NCBI GenBank assembly: GCA_965209045.1
Contig: CBDBPW010000002.1
Span: 1,255,452-1,319,451 of the forward strand
Origin: JAJEFO01 sp965209045
GTDB lineage: Bacteria > Pseudomonadota > Alphaproteobacteria > Rhodobacterales > Rhodobacteraceae
Length of the DNA: 64,000 nt
Direction of reading: 5' to 3'
In this document: positions 16,488-26,760 of the stretch, piece after piece
Numbering within the stretch: the stretch's first letter is position 1
How the letters are laid out: the number at the start of each line of letters is the position of its first letter
Made by a program: the position numbers and the translations under genes
The notes under the pieces: model-generated
The model's input: the letters and a program-made list of their open reading frames with translations, nothing else
What the model was told of the DNA's origin: nothing
Database searches by the model: none

Positions 16488-19400
16488 CTACCACTCCCAT
16501 GCGACGTCGATCCCGGCCTCGAGGCCTCCGTCGCTCGCGGCGAGGCTGACGCCCGTCGAGGAGCGCACCCCTGCCCGCTCCCGGGACCGGTTCAGCCCGG
16601 CCCCGATCACGGCGCTCCCGCCCAGCCCGGGCTCCAGCCAGAAGTCGCGGTCGAGGCCGGCGTCGTGCCCGGCGTCCGGCCCGACCCTCCAGCCGAGGCG
16701 CAGGTCCTCGATGTCGGGGCTGCCGGCGACGTGCCCGTAGGCGCTGCCGACCATGCCGTGGCGCCAGCCCGAGAGGTCCGTCCCCCAGGCCGCCTCGAGA
16801 TCCAGGCGGGCCCCGCCGTCCGCCCCGCCAGGGCCCGGGACGGTCGCCGGGTCGAGCAGCGCCGACACGCCCCCGGAGGACGCGCCGCCCCAGCCGCGCG
16901 TCGCGATGACCGAGGGGCCGAGCCGCGTCTCCGGCCGGGGGTCCCACCCGACCGTGACGGCCAGCCCCCAGTCCTCGAAGTCCCCGTCCTCGTGCAGCAT
17001 GAGCGCGCGGCCGTCGAGCGCGACCGAGAGGCCGCGCGCGGAATCCTCGAACCGCACCCCGCCGCCCGTCTCCAGCCCGAAGCCGGTCTCCGCGTCGCCC
17101 CCGTCATGGCGCAGGCCCGCCTCCAGCCTCGGCGACAGCGTCGCCCCGGAGGCCAGCGCGCGCGTCCAGGTCGCCTCCAGCCCCAGCCGCAGGCGCGACG
17201 TCGTCCCGGACCCGGCGGCGAGGCCCGCCGCCGCCTCCGAGGCCGTGCGCGTCCAGAGCGCGTCCGCGCGCCAGCCGACCTGCGCGCCGCCGAGCGCGTC
17301 CGCCGTCACCGGCGCGCCTTCCGCGCCCGCCGCCGCCATCGACCATCCGAGGCCGGCCGTGACAGGGTCCCCGCCCCCGGGCGTCAGCGTCATCTCGCCC
17401 CGTCCGGTCCCGGCCGCGCCCCAGAACGTCGGCGTCCCGTCCTTCCGCCGGCCCGCCCAGGGGACGAGGCCGGAGAGCTTCGCCTCGATCCGGCCGCCGC
17501 CCTCCGGGGCGTCGTAGCCGCCCGCGCCCCGGCTCCGGAACAGCATCAGGCCGAAGAGCGCGTCCCGCCGGGGCCAGTCGGTCCCGAGCATGGCCGCGGT
17601 CGCCTCGCCGTCGAGCGACAGGTCCCCGTCCCGACCGGTGAAGCCGGACCGCGCGACGCGGCCCCAGAGCCCGAGCGAGAGCCCGTCCCCGGTCTCCTGC
17701 ACGAGCTCGAAGGACGTGCCCAGCAGGGCGTCGTCCGCCGACACGGCCGAGCTCTCCGGCCCGCTCCCGCTCTCCGCGTCCCGGCGCTCGCCGGTCTCCA
17801 GGGCGAGCAGCGCCATGAAGGCGCGCCGCTCGTCCTCCGCGAGCGCCGGGACCGCGAGGGGATCGTCCTCCGCCGCGTCCGCGTCCGCGTCCGCAGCCTC
17901 TCCCGCCGTCCCGGTCCCGTCCGGCAGCGGCCGGCCGGCAAGGCGGCCCCGGAAGCCGGGGCTGCGGTCCGCGCCGAGCCGGTCCCGCACCGCGTCGACG
18001 GCCTGCTCCGCCACCGTGCGCCCGAAGCGCACTGTCCACGCCCGCGGGACCGGGTCCGTGTTGGCGATCGTCCCCGTCGCCGTGCCGTCCGCGATCCGCA
18101 CGTGGCCGGCCGGCGCCGGGTCCGAGAGCGTGAGCGTCAGCGTCTCCGTCCCCTCGTCGTGGGCGTCGTCCAGGACCGGCACGGACACGGTCCGTTCCGT
18201 CACGCCCGCCTCGAAGGCGAGGGTTCCCGAGGTCCCGGCGTAGTCCTCGCCGGCCGTCGCCGTGCCGTCCGCGGTCGCGTAGCGCACCGTGCTCGGCTCC
18301 GTCCGGGCCCGGCTCAGCGTCACCACGAAGTCCAGCGTCGCATCGGTCCCCTCCCGCGCCTCGGCGTCCGCCACCGAGAGCGATGCAGGCCCGGGAACCG
18401 TGATGTCGAACGGGGTTTCCAGCCGTTCGCCGTCTGTCCGGCAGAGCGCGCCCCGGAAGCCGCACGGCTCCCAGTCCCGGCGTTGAATCCGCACGTCCGC
18501 GTAGCCCTCCGGCCTCAACGTGTACCGCCACCCTCGGTCGCTCCCGCGCACCGTGCGCTCCACCCGGGCGATTGCGCCTCCGGTGACAATGAAGACGTCG
18601 TGCTGCATCTGCCACCAACCGAGCCTGCCGTCCGGCTCGTGGGAGAGGGTCAACGTGAAATCGAACGGCTCCCCGTCGTGCTGCGCCGGCATCCCGTCGA
18701 TGGTCGCGACGAAGTTCCCCGGGCCGTTCACGGTGACCGACGCCCCTTCCGAGAGCGGCACGCCGTCGAGGCAAAGGGCCTGCGGTGTCACGCACTCCAA
18801 GGGCTCCGCGGCAAGCGTCACCGGGCCTGTTCCGCCCGGTCTCAGGTGCAGGCGCCATGCCCCGTTCGTGCCTGTCACGATGCGCTTCGCCCTGAAGAGT
18901 TCCCCGCCGGTCACTGCGAACAGGTTGTCGCGCACGTCCCGGAAGCTGAGATCCTCTGTCGGCGGCGCCGGGTGGATCCGGAAATCCACCGTGAAGTCCT
19001 CGCCTGCGTGGCGCTCAGGGACGTTCTCGAACCAGATCCGCCGTGCCTCCAACGGCGCGGACGGGAGCGCCACCTTGACGACGCCATCGTGAGTGAGGTC
19101 CGCGTCCGCTCCGGTGGCACCGCTCCGGATGGCGCCGCCGTTGAGCGCGAGGCTGTCCGGCGTGACGCCCATGCTCGTGTGCGTCCCGTCGTCCCGAGCG
19201 AGCGTGTAGGCGAAGATGAGGCTCTTGGTGCCGCTTCCCGAGACATATGACGCCCGGCGCTTCTCGGCGAGCCCGAGCGTGAGCTCGACCGACGGCGTCC
19301 CTTCTTCGGTCGCGACGTCGACCGGCTCGCTGAACCCCATCGTGAACGTGACCCGGTCCGCCGGCACCCAGGCCCCGTGCGGCCCCGCATCGCTCAGTTC

Positions 19401-22400
19401 GAGCGGTCCGGTCACCTCGGGCCCCGCATGCTGCGGCGCGACCGCTGGAGCCGTTTCGATCGCCATCCGAAGGCTTCGGCCCCGTCCCGAGTTGAGCCAG
19501 CTTCCGTGTCGCCCGATCATGAAGTTTCCGCCCATGGTCCAGCCCGGATCGGAGCCAGCGTCTGTCCTGCCCGCTTCCGCGGTGTCGAACTCGTATCGCC
19601 CCGGGCCCGTCATCACCACCACGTACCGCGTGTTGGGCGAGAGCCGGAAAGGGGTTTCCGGGGTCTCGTGGCGCTGCGGCTCCCCTGTGACAAACGGTCC
19701 GGTCGGAGCCGTGAAGACCGCCGAGCACGCCCCGGTCGGCGTCCCCGCCAGGTGCCTGATGAGTCCGCCTGCGTACCGGTTCTCCGCGTGCGTCCCGCAA
19801 AGCTTGAGCGCGACCTCCACCTCCTCCCGAACCTGCACGTGGATGGCGTTCACCTGGTAGCCGTTCGCTGCGGGTCCGGTGTTGAAGGCCTGGGCCAGGA
19901 CCCCGGGGGGCAGCACAGGCTCTGGACCGCTCAGGTCGTAGCCGAAGGAGTAGGGCCCGCTGTAGGCGGTCTGGCCGAAGTTGCTGAGCGTCATCTCGTT
20001 TGTCGGCGTGCTTCGCGCCCTGACCGTGCCTCCCTCCGGATACGCCGCCGTCGCGACCGTCTCCATCGCTCCGCGCCTGTCGGTGTACGACACGAGCGCC
20101 CGCACCTGTTGACCCATGTCCTCCTCGGTCAGCACGTAGCGGTCCTCCGTCGCACCGTCGATTTCGACGTACCCGTCGTGGGTGCTCCGCTCCCACTGGT
20201 ACGAGAAGCTCTCGTCGCCCCCCGGCACCCCGTCCGCGTCGCGCAGGTTGAGCGGGTACGCCACCAGCCGCTGCCCGACTTCCGCGACTCCGCCGATCCA
20301 GGGCTCCCCGTGCCCGGGGCGGTTTGGAAGCGGCACGCTCAGGTGCAGGATCCGGGTCGCGTGTCCGGACCAGTCCATGGCCGCATCTCCCCACTTGAAT
20401 CCGTTTTGACCTGTAGTGCTCCACCGTCTTTCTGTGTCGGTCCTGAGCGGCATTGCCCTGTCGCACACGTGCAGCACCGCTTTTGCGTCGATCAGGTCGT
20501 GGATGAACCCTTCTGTTGTTGGATCCGTTACGTTTCCTAGAAAGAAGGACAGCTCTCCCGTGGGTGGGAAGTTCTCCGTGTTTACGGCCGCACCTGTCAC
20601 CTTGTAGTTTTGCCCGTTCCAGAATGCGGTCGGATTCTCTATCGATCCCAAATTTCTGGTCTTCCGGTATCCATGGACGAGGATGTCTCCGCCATCTTCG
20701 TACCCCTCCACTGCGACCTCTCCCGTCCAGATGTGGCGAAGGTACTGCGCCTGGAAGTCAGGCGCCGGGCACAGCGCGCCCTCGTGCACCGCGCGTGCAA
20801 GGTGCACCGAGTATGTCCGGAACGTGTGTCCGTCGAGGGCAATCACCCGAAGGTGAAAGAACGAATCCCCGTACCCGGTGTTGAACTGGTATCCCTCCTC
20901 GTCCGGGTCCGCGTCCGGAATCGGGGTCAGCGAGGCGCCCTGGCGAAGGGCGACCCATGTCGCACCCTCGTGGCTCAGTTCGGGCTCCACGGTGATCCGC
21001 CGCGTGTTCCAGGGCAGCTCTATCCTGCCGGGCAACCTGCCCGCTCCCAGGGCCGGACTCTCGTACAGGACCTGCGATGTGTCCGCGTCCCTGAGCACGA
21101 GCTTCTCCAGGAAGTCGTTCGGGCTCGTCTCCGCCGGGCGCGTGACGGTGACTGTGTAGATTCTCGTCTCCACCCCGCTCCGTGCGGTCACCCTCACCCG
21201 GACGGTGCTCTCGCCCACCTCGAGCGGCACCTGGTACCCGTTCCCCGCGTCCGAGTCCATGTCCTCCAGGACATTGTCCTCCCCGTCCAGGATCTCCACG
21301 GATGCCGCCTCGTCCATGGTCGCCGCCATGATCGTCAGTCTGTCGTTGCCGATCATGCCTGCGTCGAACGTCTCTCCCTCGGACGAGAACGCCGGTGTGA
21401 GCGGCACTCCCTGCGTGACTTCCCGGACTCCGCCCGATACCTCAAGCCTTCGCAGTCTTGTCTCACTCCATCGCGATGGGTATCCGTGTACCGAGATCTG
21501 AATCGATCTTCCGCTTGTGCTTTCCACCAAGTGTCCAAGCTGTAGAATCAACCTGTTGTCGTCTATCGACCAGCCCGGTCCAATTTGCGCATCCTCATCA
21601 TCGGAATGGGTCACCTTGATGGCCAGCCGCTCGCTTCCTGTTGTCGATGCCCAAATCGCGTACTTCCTATTCGCGCTCAGGACCGTCGTGCTCTCGGGCG
21701 TTCCTGTAACCGTTTCCTCCCCTCCCGTGCGTCTGGTCTTGACCAGTTCAATGCATGGTTGTGCCACTTGCCCTTCTTCGCTCACATCGCATAGTTCGAA
21801 TCCGAAGCCAGCAGTTGAGGATCCCACTGCCAGCCCTACGCTACTCAGCACGTATCCGCCAGGCTCGCTTCCTGTCGTGAATACCTGTGCTTGTGAAGGG
21901 CTTACTCCCGCCTCCGCGAATTGCAGAACGTCGTCGGTGCCCTGCCCCAGGTTGCTGACGAGAATCACTCCTTCGCCGCTTCCGCGTGGCACTCCTGTCA
22001 TGCTTTGCTGCCCCTGCGTCACCGGCTGCGCGGAGAGCGCGCCGGCCTCGTTGCCCAGGCGGTCCCGCACCGGGTTCGTCGCGGGCACCGTGTAGCTCAC
22101 CGTCACCGCCACGTCCCCGGCCGGCGCGGCGCCGAGGGTGAGCGCCACCTGCGAGCCGGTCAGCGCGACCGCGGAGGGCGCGGCGGCGGTGCCGTCGACC
22201 GACACCGAGTAGTCGCCCGCCGCGGGCACCGAACCCGCATCGAGCGGCTCGTCGTAGAGCAGGGTGACCGTCGTCCCTTCGACCGCCGCCGAGAGGAGCG
22301 CCGGCCCGGCGTTGTCCAGCTCCCAGCCGCGCTCGTCGGCGCCCGTCGGCGCGGTGCCGGCCAGCGCGTTGGGAGGCGTCGACGTGTCCGCGATGTCCTG

Positions 22401-25400
22401 CGCGGCCGCGAACCCGAGCGTCACCGTGCCGTTCAGGCCCGCCAGGTTCCCGCCCGAGGCGGTCACGTCAAAGACCGTGGAGGCGGTCGCCTCGGTGACG
22501 GCGAGCGTCGCCGTCGTGCCGGCCGCCGTGAAGTCCGTGTTGTCGACGTTCGCCACGTCCTCGGAGAAGGTCACCCGCCAGGTCAGGCTGTCCGCGTTGG
22601 TCGGCGAGGCGGCCGGGTCGTGGCGCACGATCGACAGGACCCTCGGCGCGGTGGCGTCGCGGGGCGGGCTCACCACGATGTCGAACGCGTCGCTGGCCGT
22701 TTCGCCGTCGCCGTCTTTCGCCGTCACCTTCACCGTGATCGTGCCCATGTCCCCGGCCCCGGGCGTGCCCCTGAATTCCCGCGTCGCGGCATTGAAGGTC
22801 AGCCAGTCCGGCAGCGGGGTGTCGTCGTCCTTCGTCGCCGAGTGTTCCAGCGTGTCGCCGTCGATGTCCTCGAAGGTGTCGTCCGGGACAGTGAAGGTGA
22901 ACTGCGTGCCCGCCGTCGCCGTCTGGTCCGCGATCCCGCTCGCCACCGTGGGGGCGTCGTTCGCCGCCGTGACGTCGATGGTCATGGTGTAGGCGTCGTC
23001 GCTCTCGGCGGTGCCGTCGCTGACCTTGAACATGAAGGTGGCGTAGCCCGTGCCGTTCGCGTTCTCAGCCGGCGTGAACGTCAGCCTGCCCGCGTCGATG
23101 TCCGCCTTCGGGATGACCTGGTCCGCGGTCACGTCCGTACCGTTCAGCTCAAGGACGCCCACGGTCTCCAGTTCCGTGATCTTCACGCTATCCAGTTCAT
23201 CGCCCGCGTCCATGTCTTCAAAACCGAAGTCCGCCTCCTTGAAGGCGTACGTTTCGTCCTCGGCCAGCGTCACCGTCCCCGACACCGCCGTCGGGGGGGT
23301 GTTGACCGGAACGGCGGTGCTGCCGCCGCCGGACTCGGACCAGCCGCCGTCGCCCTCGTCGTTGCGCGCGCGCACCTGCACCTGGTAGGTCGCGCCCTCG
23401 TCGAGGCCCGCAATCGTCGCGTTCATCCCCGTCACGTCCTGGGGGCCGCCGGTGAAGTCGCCGTCCGCCGTGCAGTCCGCCGGCGAACCGGCGCAGTGGC
23501 GCAGGTCGTAGTCCAGGATCTCCGGCCGGCCGTCGTTCGCCGGCGCCGTCCAGCTCACGTCCAGGCTCGTGGTCGAGCCCGGCGTCGCCGTCACCACCGG
23601 CGGTTCCGGCGCGTCCGGGGGCTCGGCCACGTCGGTGAGGCTGATCGTCACCGCCACCGTGTCCGTGCCGCCCTTGCCGTCGTCGGCCGTGATCGTCACC
23701 GAGTACATGGCCTTCGCCTCGAAGTCGTAGTCCACCCCCGCCTTCGTGGCGATCTGCCGGGTCGCGGGGTCGAAGTCGAACGAGGCCTCGTCCGCGCCCT
23801 CCATCGTGTAGGTCGGGGAGTCGCCGTCGCTATCCGTCGCCGCCGGGACCGGGGCGCCCACGTTCGTGCCCGGCCCCGCGTTCTCGGCGACACTACGCGT
23901 CAGTTCATCGTCGTCGAACGCCGGCGCCGCGTTCGGCGCCTCGTTCACCACGATGTCGAACTGGTCGCTGGCCGTTTCGCCGCCGCCGTCTTCCACCGTC
24001 ACCTTCACCGTCAGCGTCCCGGCGGTCGCGGGCGTGCCCTGGAAGGTCCGCGTCGCGGCGGTGAAGGTCAGCCAGGACGGCAGCGGATCGTCGTTGGCCA
24101 GCGTCGCCGAGTATGCCAGCGTGTCCCCGTCGATGTCCCCGAAGGCATCGTCCGGGACCGTGAAGCTGAAGGACTCGTCCACCGTGGCCGACTGGTTCCC
24201 GATCGGGCTCTCGAGCGCCGGGGCGTCGTTCACCGGCGTGATGTCGATGGTCATGGTGTATTCGGCGACGCTCTCGTCCGTGCCGTCGCTCACCCGGAAC
24301 CTGAACGTCGCGAAGGCGTCGCCGTTGGCGTTCCCCGGGGGGACATACGTGAAGTCACCGTCTGCGAGGGAGGATTCGGAGACGCTGAACGGAAGGTCGC
24401 TTGCCGTCAGCGTCCTGCAAATGTCATTCAAGCATCCGATCTTCAGCTCGCCCTTGCCCGCCGCGGGCAGCGCGGTGACGATCACGCTGTGCAGGCTGTC
24501 GCCGTCGTCGTCTGTGAAATTGAATTCTGTTGGCCGAGGCGCGTAGTCAACGTCCTCGTACGTCGTCCCCTCGCTGTCCTGCGCGGTCGGGGCCGTGTTC
24601 GGCTCGGCATAGGTCGACTTGGCCTGCGTGGCCGCGGCGCTGCCGTTGCCGGCTTCGTCCTCCGCCGCGTTCGCGGCCACGTCCACCGTCACCTCGCCCT
24701 CGGCCGACGGCGTGATCGTCGCGGTGAACGCCGTGTCGCCGTCCCCGCCCGTGAGGTCCGAGGCCGTGCCGTTCCCCACCGCGATGTCGCCCAAAGCGAA
24801 GCCGGTCACCGGCTCGCTGAAGGTGAACGTCGCGGTGAAGGGCCCGTCGCTCGTGTCCGGAACCTCCGTGATCGTCACCGTCGGGGCGGTGACGTCGTAG
24901 TCCACCGTCCGCCGGGTGGCCGCAAGGTTGCCGTTGCTCGCCGCGTCCGCCGCCGCGTCCGCCGCCACGTCCAGCGTCACCTCGCCCTCGGCCGACGGCG
25001 TGATCGTCGCGGTGTAGGTCGTGCCCCCGTCCGTGTCCGTGAATTCCGACGCCGCGCCGTTCCCCACCGCGATGTCGGCCAGCGCAAACCCCGTCACCGG
25101 CCCGGAGAACGTGAACGTCGCCGTGAACGGCGCGTTCGCCGCGTCCGGCGCCGTGATCGTCACCGTCGGCCGGGTCATGTCGTGGGTCACCGACACCTGC
25201 TCCGCCGCCACGTTGCCGTTGCCCGCCTCGTCCTCGGCCGCGTCCGCCGCCACGTCCACCGTCACCTCGCCCTCGGCCGACGGCGTGATCGTCGCGGTGA
25301 ACGCCGTGTCGCCGTCCCCGCCCGTGAGGTCCGAGGCCGTGCCGTTGCCCACCGCGATGTCCGCCAACGTGAAGCCGGTCACCGGCTCGCTGAAGGTGAA

Positions 25401-26009
25401 CGTCGCCGTGAACGGCGCGTTCGCCGCGTCCGGCGCCGCGATCGAAACCGTCGGCGCGGCGTTGTCCACCACCCAGCCGCGCTCGTCGGCCCCCGTCGGC
25501 GCGGTGTCTGCCAGCGCGTTGGGAGGCGTCGACGTGTCCGCGATGTCCTGCGCGGTCGCGAACCCGAGCGTCACCGTGCCGTCCAGGCCCGCCAGGTCGC
25601 CGCCGGAGGCGGTCACGTCAAAGACCGAGGAGGCGGTCGCCTCCGCCACGGCGAGCGTCGCCGTCGTGCCGGCCGCCGTGAAGTCCGTGTTGTCGACGTT
25701 CGCCACGTCTTCCGAGAAGGTCACGCGCCAGGTCAGGCTGTCCGCGTTGGTCGGCGAGCCGGCCGGGTCGTGGCGCACGACGGACTCCACCGTCGGCGCG
25801 GTGAGGTCCGCGGAGGTGGAGGCCCGCAGGGCCGCCACGTTGCCGTTGCCGGCCGCGTCCTCGGCCACGTCCTCGGCCACGTCCAGCGTCACCTCGCCGT
25901 CCGCCCCCGGCGTGATCGTCGCGGTGAACGCCGTGTCGCCGTCCCCGCCCGTGAGGTCCGAGGCCGTGCCGTTCCCCACCGCGATGTCCGTCAACGTGAA
26001 GCCGGTCAC
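16488..26009 (-). CDS. Giant modular surface protein, C-terminal part with autotransporter-like barrel (in the second frame)
   Basis: This is the second half of the gene starting at 37114. Its own first ATG is internal to a repeat, so it is not an independent gene. The modules, in order, are several Ig-like repeats (FTATFTFSEPVTGF.L.DIAVGNG), He_PIG/cadherin-like repeats (TFTVPDDTFEDIDGDTLEHS), Fn3-like (DAPEPPVVTATPGSTTSLDV), SwmB-like and cadherin-like sheets, and a Cys-containing repeat ending LHVCDRAM. A Calx-beta domain follows (YATADGTATAGEDYAGTSGT), then a C-terminal barrel of about 400 residues with alternating hydrophobic strands ending in DVAWEW; a terminal aromatic residue is typical of outer-membrane barrels. 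The protein should be anchored in the outer membrane with a very long exposed region. Alternatively this half may be expressed only after frame correction. Confidence 0.75.
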   Translation of the reverse strand: MTGFTLTDIAVGNGTASDLTGGDGDTAFTATITPGADGEVTLDVAEDVAEDAAGNGNVAALRASTSADLTAPTVESVVRHDPAGSPTNADSLTWRVTFSEDVANVDNTDFTAAGTTATLAVAEATASSVFDVTASGGDLAGLDGTVTLGFATAQDIADTSTPPNALADTAPTGADERGWVVDNAAPTVSIAAPDAANAPFTATFTFSEPVTGFTLADIAVGNGTASDLTGGDGDTAFTATITPSAEGEVTVDVAADAAEDEAGNGNVAAEQVSVTHDMTRPTVTITAPDAANAPFTATFTFSGPVTGFALADIAVGNGAASEFTDTDGGTTYTATITPSAEGEVTLDVAADAAADAASNGNLAATRRTVDYDVTAPTVTITEVPDTSDGPFTATFTFSEPVTGFALGDIAVGNGTASDLTGGDGDTAFTATITPSAEGEVTVDVAANAAEDEAGNGSAAATQAKSTYAEPNTAPTAQDSEGTTYEDVDYAPRPTEFNFTDDDGDSLHSVIVTALPAAGKGELKIGCLNDICRTLTASDLPFSVSESSLADGDFTYVPPGNANGDAFATFRFRVSDGTDESVAEYTMTIDITPVNDAPALESPIGNQSATVDESFSFTVPDDAFGDIDGDTLAYSATLANDDPLPSWLTFTAATRTFQGTPATAGTLTVKVTVEDGGGETASDQFDIVVNEAPNAAPAFDDDELTRSVAENAGPGTNVGAPVPAATDSDGDSPTYTMEGADEASFDFDPATRQIATKAGVDYDFEAKAMYSVTITADDGKGGTDTVAVTISLTDVAEPPDAPEPPVVTATPGSTTSLDVSWTAPANDGRPEILDYDLRHCAGSPADCTADGDFTGGPQDVTGMNATIAGLDEGATYQVQVRARNDEGDGGWSESGGGSTAVPVNTPPTAVSGTVTLAEDETYAFKEADFGFEDMDAGDELDSVKITELETVGVLELNGTDVTADQVIPKADIDAGRLTFTPAENANGTGYATFMFKVSDGTAESDDAYTMTIDVTAANDAPTVASGIADQTATAGTQFTFTVPDDTFEDIDGDTLEHSATKDDDTPLPDWLTFNAATREFRGTPGAGDMGTITVKVTAKDGDGETASDAFDIVVSPPRDATAPRVLSIVRHDPAASPTNADSLTWRVTFSEDVANVDNTDFTAAGTTATLAVTEATASTVFDVTASGGNLAGLNGTVTLGFAAAQDIADTSTPPNALAGTAPTGADERGWELDNAGPALLSAAVEGTTVTLLYDEPLDAGSVPAAGDYSVSVDGTAAAPSAVALTGSQVALTLGAAPAGDVAVTVSYTVPATNPVRDRLGNEAGALSAQPVTQGQQSMTGVPRGSGEGVILVSNLGQGTDDVLQFAEAGVSPSQAQVFTTGSEPGGYVLSSVGLAVGSSTAGFGFELCDVSEEGQVAQPCIELVKTRRTGGEETVTGTPESTTVLSANRKYAIWASTTGSERLAIKVTHSDDEDAQIGPGWSIDDNRLILQLGHLVESTSGRSIQISVHGYPSRWSETRLRRLEVSGGVREVTQGVPLTPAFSSEGETFDAGMIGNDRLTIMAATMDEAASVEILDGEDNVLEDMDSDAGNGYQVPLEVGESTVRVRVTARSGVETRIYTVTVTRPAETSPNDFLEKLVLRDADTSQVLYESPALGAGRLPGRIELPWNTRRITVEPELSHEGATWVALRQGASLTPIPDADPDEEGYQFNTGYGDSFFHLRVIALDGHTFRTYSVHLARAVHEGALCPAPDFQAQYLRHIWTGEVAVEGYEDGGDILVHGYRKTRNLGSIENPTAFWNGQNYKVTGAAVNTENFPPTGELSFFLGNVTDPTTEGFIHDLIDAKAVLHVCDRAMPLRTDTERRWSTTGQNGFKWGDAAMDWSGHATRILHLSVPLPNRPGHGEPWIGGVAEVGQRLVAYPLNLRDADGVPGGDESFSYQWERSTHDGYVEIDGATEDRYVLTEEDMGQQVRALVSYTDRRGAMETVATAAYPEGGTVRARSTPTNEMTLSNFGQTAYSGPYSFGYDLSGPEPVLPPGVLAQAFNTGPAANGYQVNAIHVQVREEVEVALKLCGTHAENRYAGGLIRHLAGTPTGACSAVFTAPTGPFVTGEPQRHETPETPFRLSPNTRYVVVMTGPGRYEFDTAEAGRTDAGSDPGWTMGGNFMIGRHGSWLNSGRGRSLRMAIETAPAVAPQHAGPEVTGPLELSDAGPHGAWVPADRVTFTMGFSEPVDVATEEGTPSVELTLGLAEKRRASYVSGSGTKSLIFAYTLARDDGTHTSMGVTPDSLALNGGAIRSGATGADADLTHDGVVKVALPSAPLEARRIWFENVPERHAGEDFTVDFRIHPAPPTEDLSFRDVRDNLFAVTGGELFRAKRIVTGTNGAWRLHLRPGGTGPVTLAAEPLECVTPQALCLDGVPLSEGASVTVNGPGNFVATIDGMPAQHDGEPFDFTLTLSHEPDGRLGWWQMQHDVFIVTGGAIARVERTVRGSDRGWRYTLRPEGYADVRIQRRDWEPCGFRGALCRTDGERLETPFDITVPGPASLSVADAEAREGTDATLDFVVTLSRARTEPSTVRYATADGTATAGEDYAGTSGTLAFEAGVTERTVSVPVLDDAHDEGTETLTLTLSDPAPAGHVRIADGTATGTIANTDPVPRAWTVRFGRTVAEQAVDAVRDRLGADRSPGFRGRLAGRPLPDGTGTAGEAADADADAAEDDPLAVPALAEDERRAFMALLALETGERRDAESGSGPESSAVSADDALLGTSFELVQETGDGLSLGLWGRVARSGFTGRDGDLSLDGEATAAMLGTDWPRRDALFGLMLFRSRGAGGYDAPEGGGRIEAKLSGLVPWAGRRKDGTPTFWGAAGTGRGEMTLTPGGGDPVTAGLGWSMAAAGAEGAPVTADALGGAQVGWRADALWTRTASEAAAGLAAGSGTTSRLRLGLEATWTRALASGATLSPRLEAGLRHDGGDAETGFGLETGGGVRFEDSARGLSVALDGRALMLHEDGDFEDWGLAVTVGWDPRPETRLGPSVIATRGWGGASSGGVSALLDPATVPGPGGADGGARLDLEAAWGTDLSGWRHGMVGSAYGHVAGSPDIEDLRLGWRVGPDAGHDAGLDRDFWLEPGLGGSAVIGAGLNRSRERAGVRSSTGVSLAASDGGLEAGIDVAWEW

Positions 26010-26760
26010 CGGCTCGCTGAAGGTGAACGTCGCCGTGAACGGCGCGTTCGCCGCGTCCGGCGCCGCGATCGAAACCGTCGGCGCGGCGCGTTCGCCGCGT
26101 CCGGCGCCGCGATCGAAACCGTCGGCGCGGCGTTGTCCACCACCCAGCCGCGCTCGTCGGCCCCCGTCGGCGCGGTGTCTGCCAGCGCGTTGGGAGGCGT
26201 CGACGTGTCCGCGATGTCCTGCGCGGTCGCGAACCCGAGCGTCACCGTGCCGTTCAGGCCCGCCAGGTCGCCGCCGGAGGCGGTCACGTCAAAGACCGAG
26301 GAGGCGGTCGCCTCGGCCACGGCGAGCGTCGCCGTCGTGCCGGCCGCCGTGAAGTCCGACAGGTCCACGTTCGCCACGTCTTCCGAGAAGGTCACGCGCC
26401 AGGTCAGGCTGTCCGCGTTGGTCGGCGAGCCGGCCGGGTCGTGGCGCACGACGGACTCCACCGTCGGCGCGGTGAGGTCCGCGGAGGTGGAGGCCCGCAG
26501 GGCCGCCACGTTGCCGTTGCCGGCCGCGTCCTCGGCCACGTCCTCGGCCACGTCCAGCGTCACCTCGCCGTCCGCCCCCGGCGTGATCGTCGCGGTGAAC
26601 GCCGTGTCGCCGTCCCCGCCCGTGAGGTCCGAGGCCGTGCCGTTCCCCACCGCGATGTCCGTCAACGTGAAGCCGGTCACCGGCTCGCTGAAGGTGAACG
26701 TCGCCGTGAACGGCGCGTTCGCCGCGGCCGGCGCCGTGATCTCCACCGTCGGCGCGGCGT
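25461..26760 (-). repeat. Two near-identical tandem copies of a 627-bp (209-codon) module inside the giant gene
   Basis: The same landmarks (start of the VVDNAAPTVSIAAPDA segment) recur at 25461, 26132 and 26758. The last spacing is about 627 bp; the first is 671 bp, i.e. 627 plus the 44-bp duplication. Nucleotide identity is very high, with only a few differences such as NTDF versus LSDF. Such repeats favour unequal crossing-over and also assembly error. Confidence 0.75.

Noticed and set aside
16404..19250. Plus-strand open frame of nearly 950 codons opposite the barrel region
   Set aside because: Low-complexity Arg/Ala/Pro composition with no ribosome binding site; antisense artefact of GC-rich DNA.
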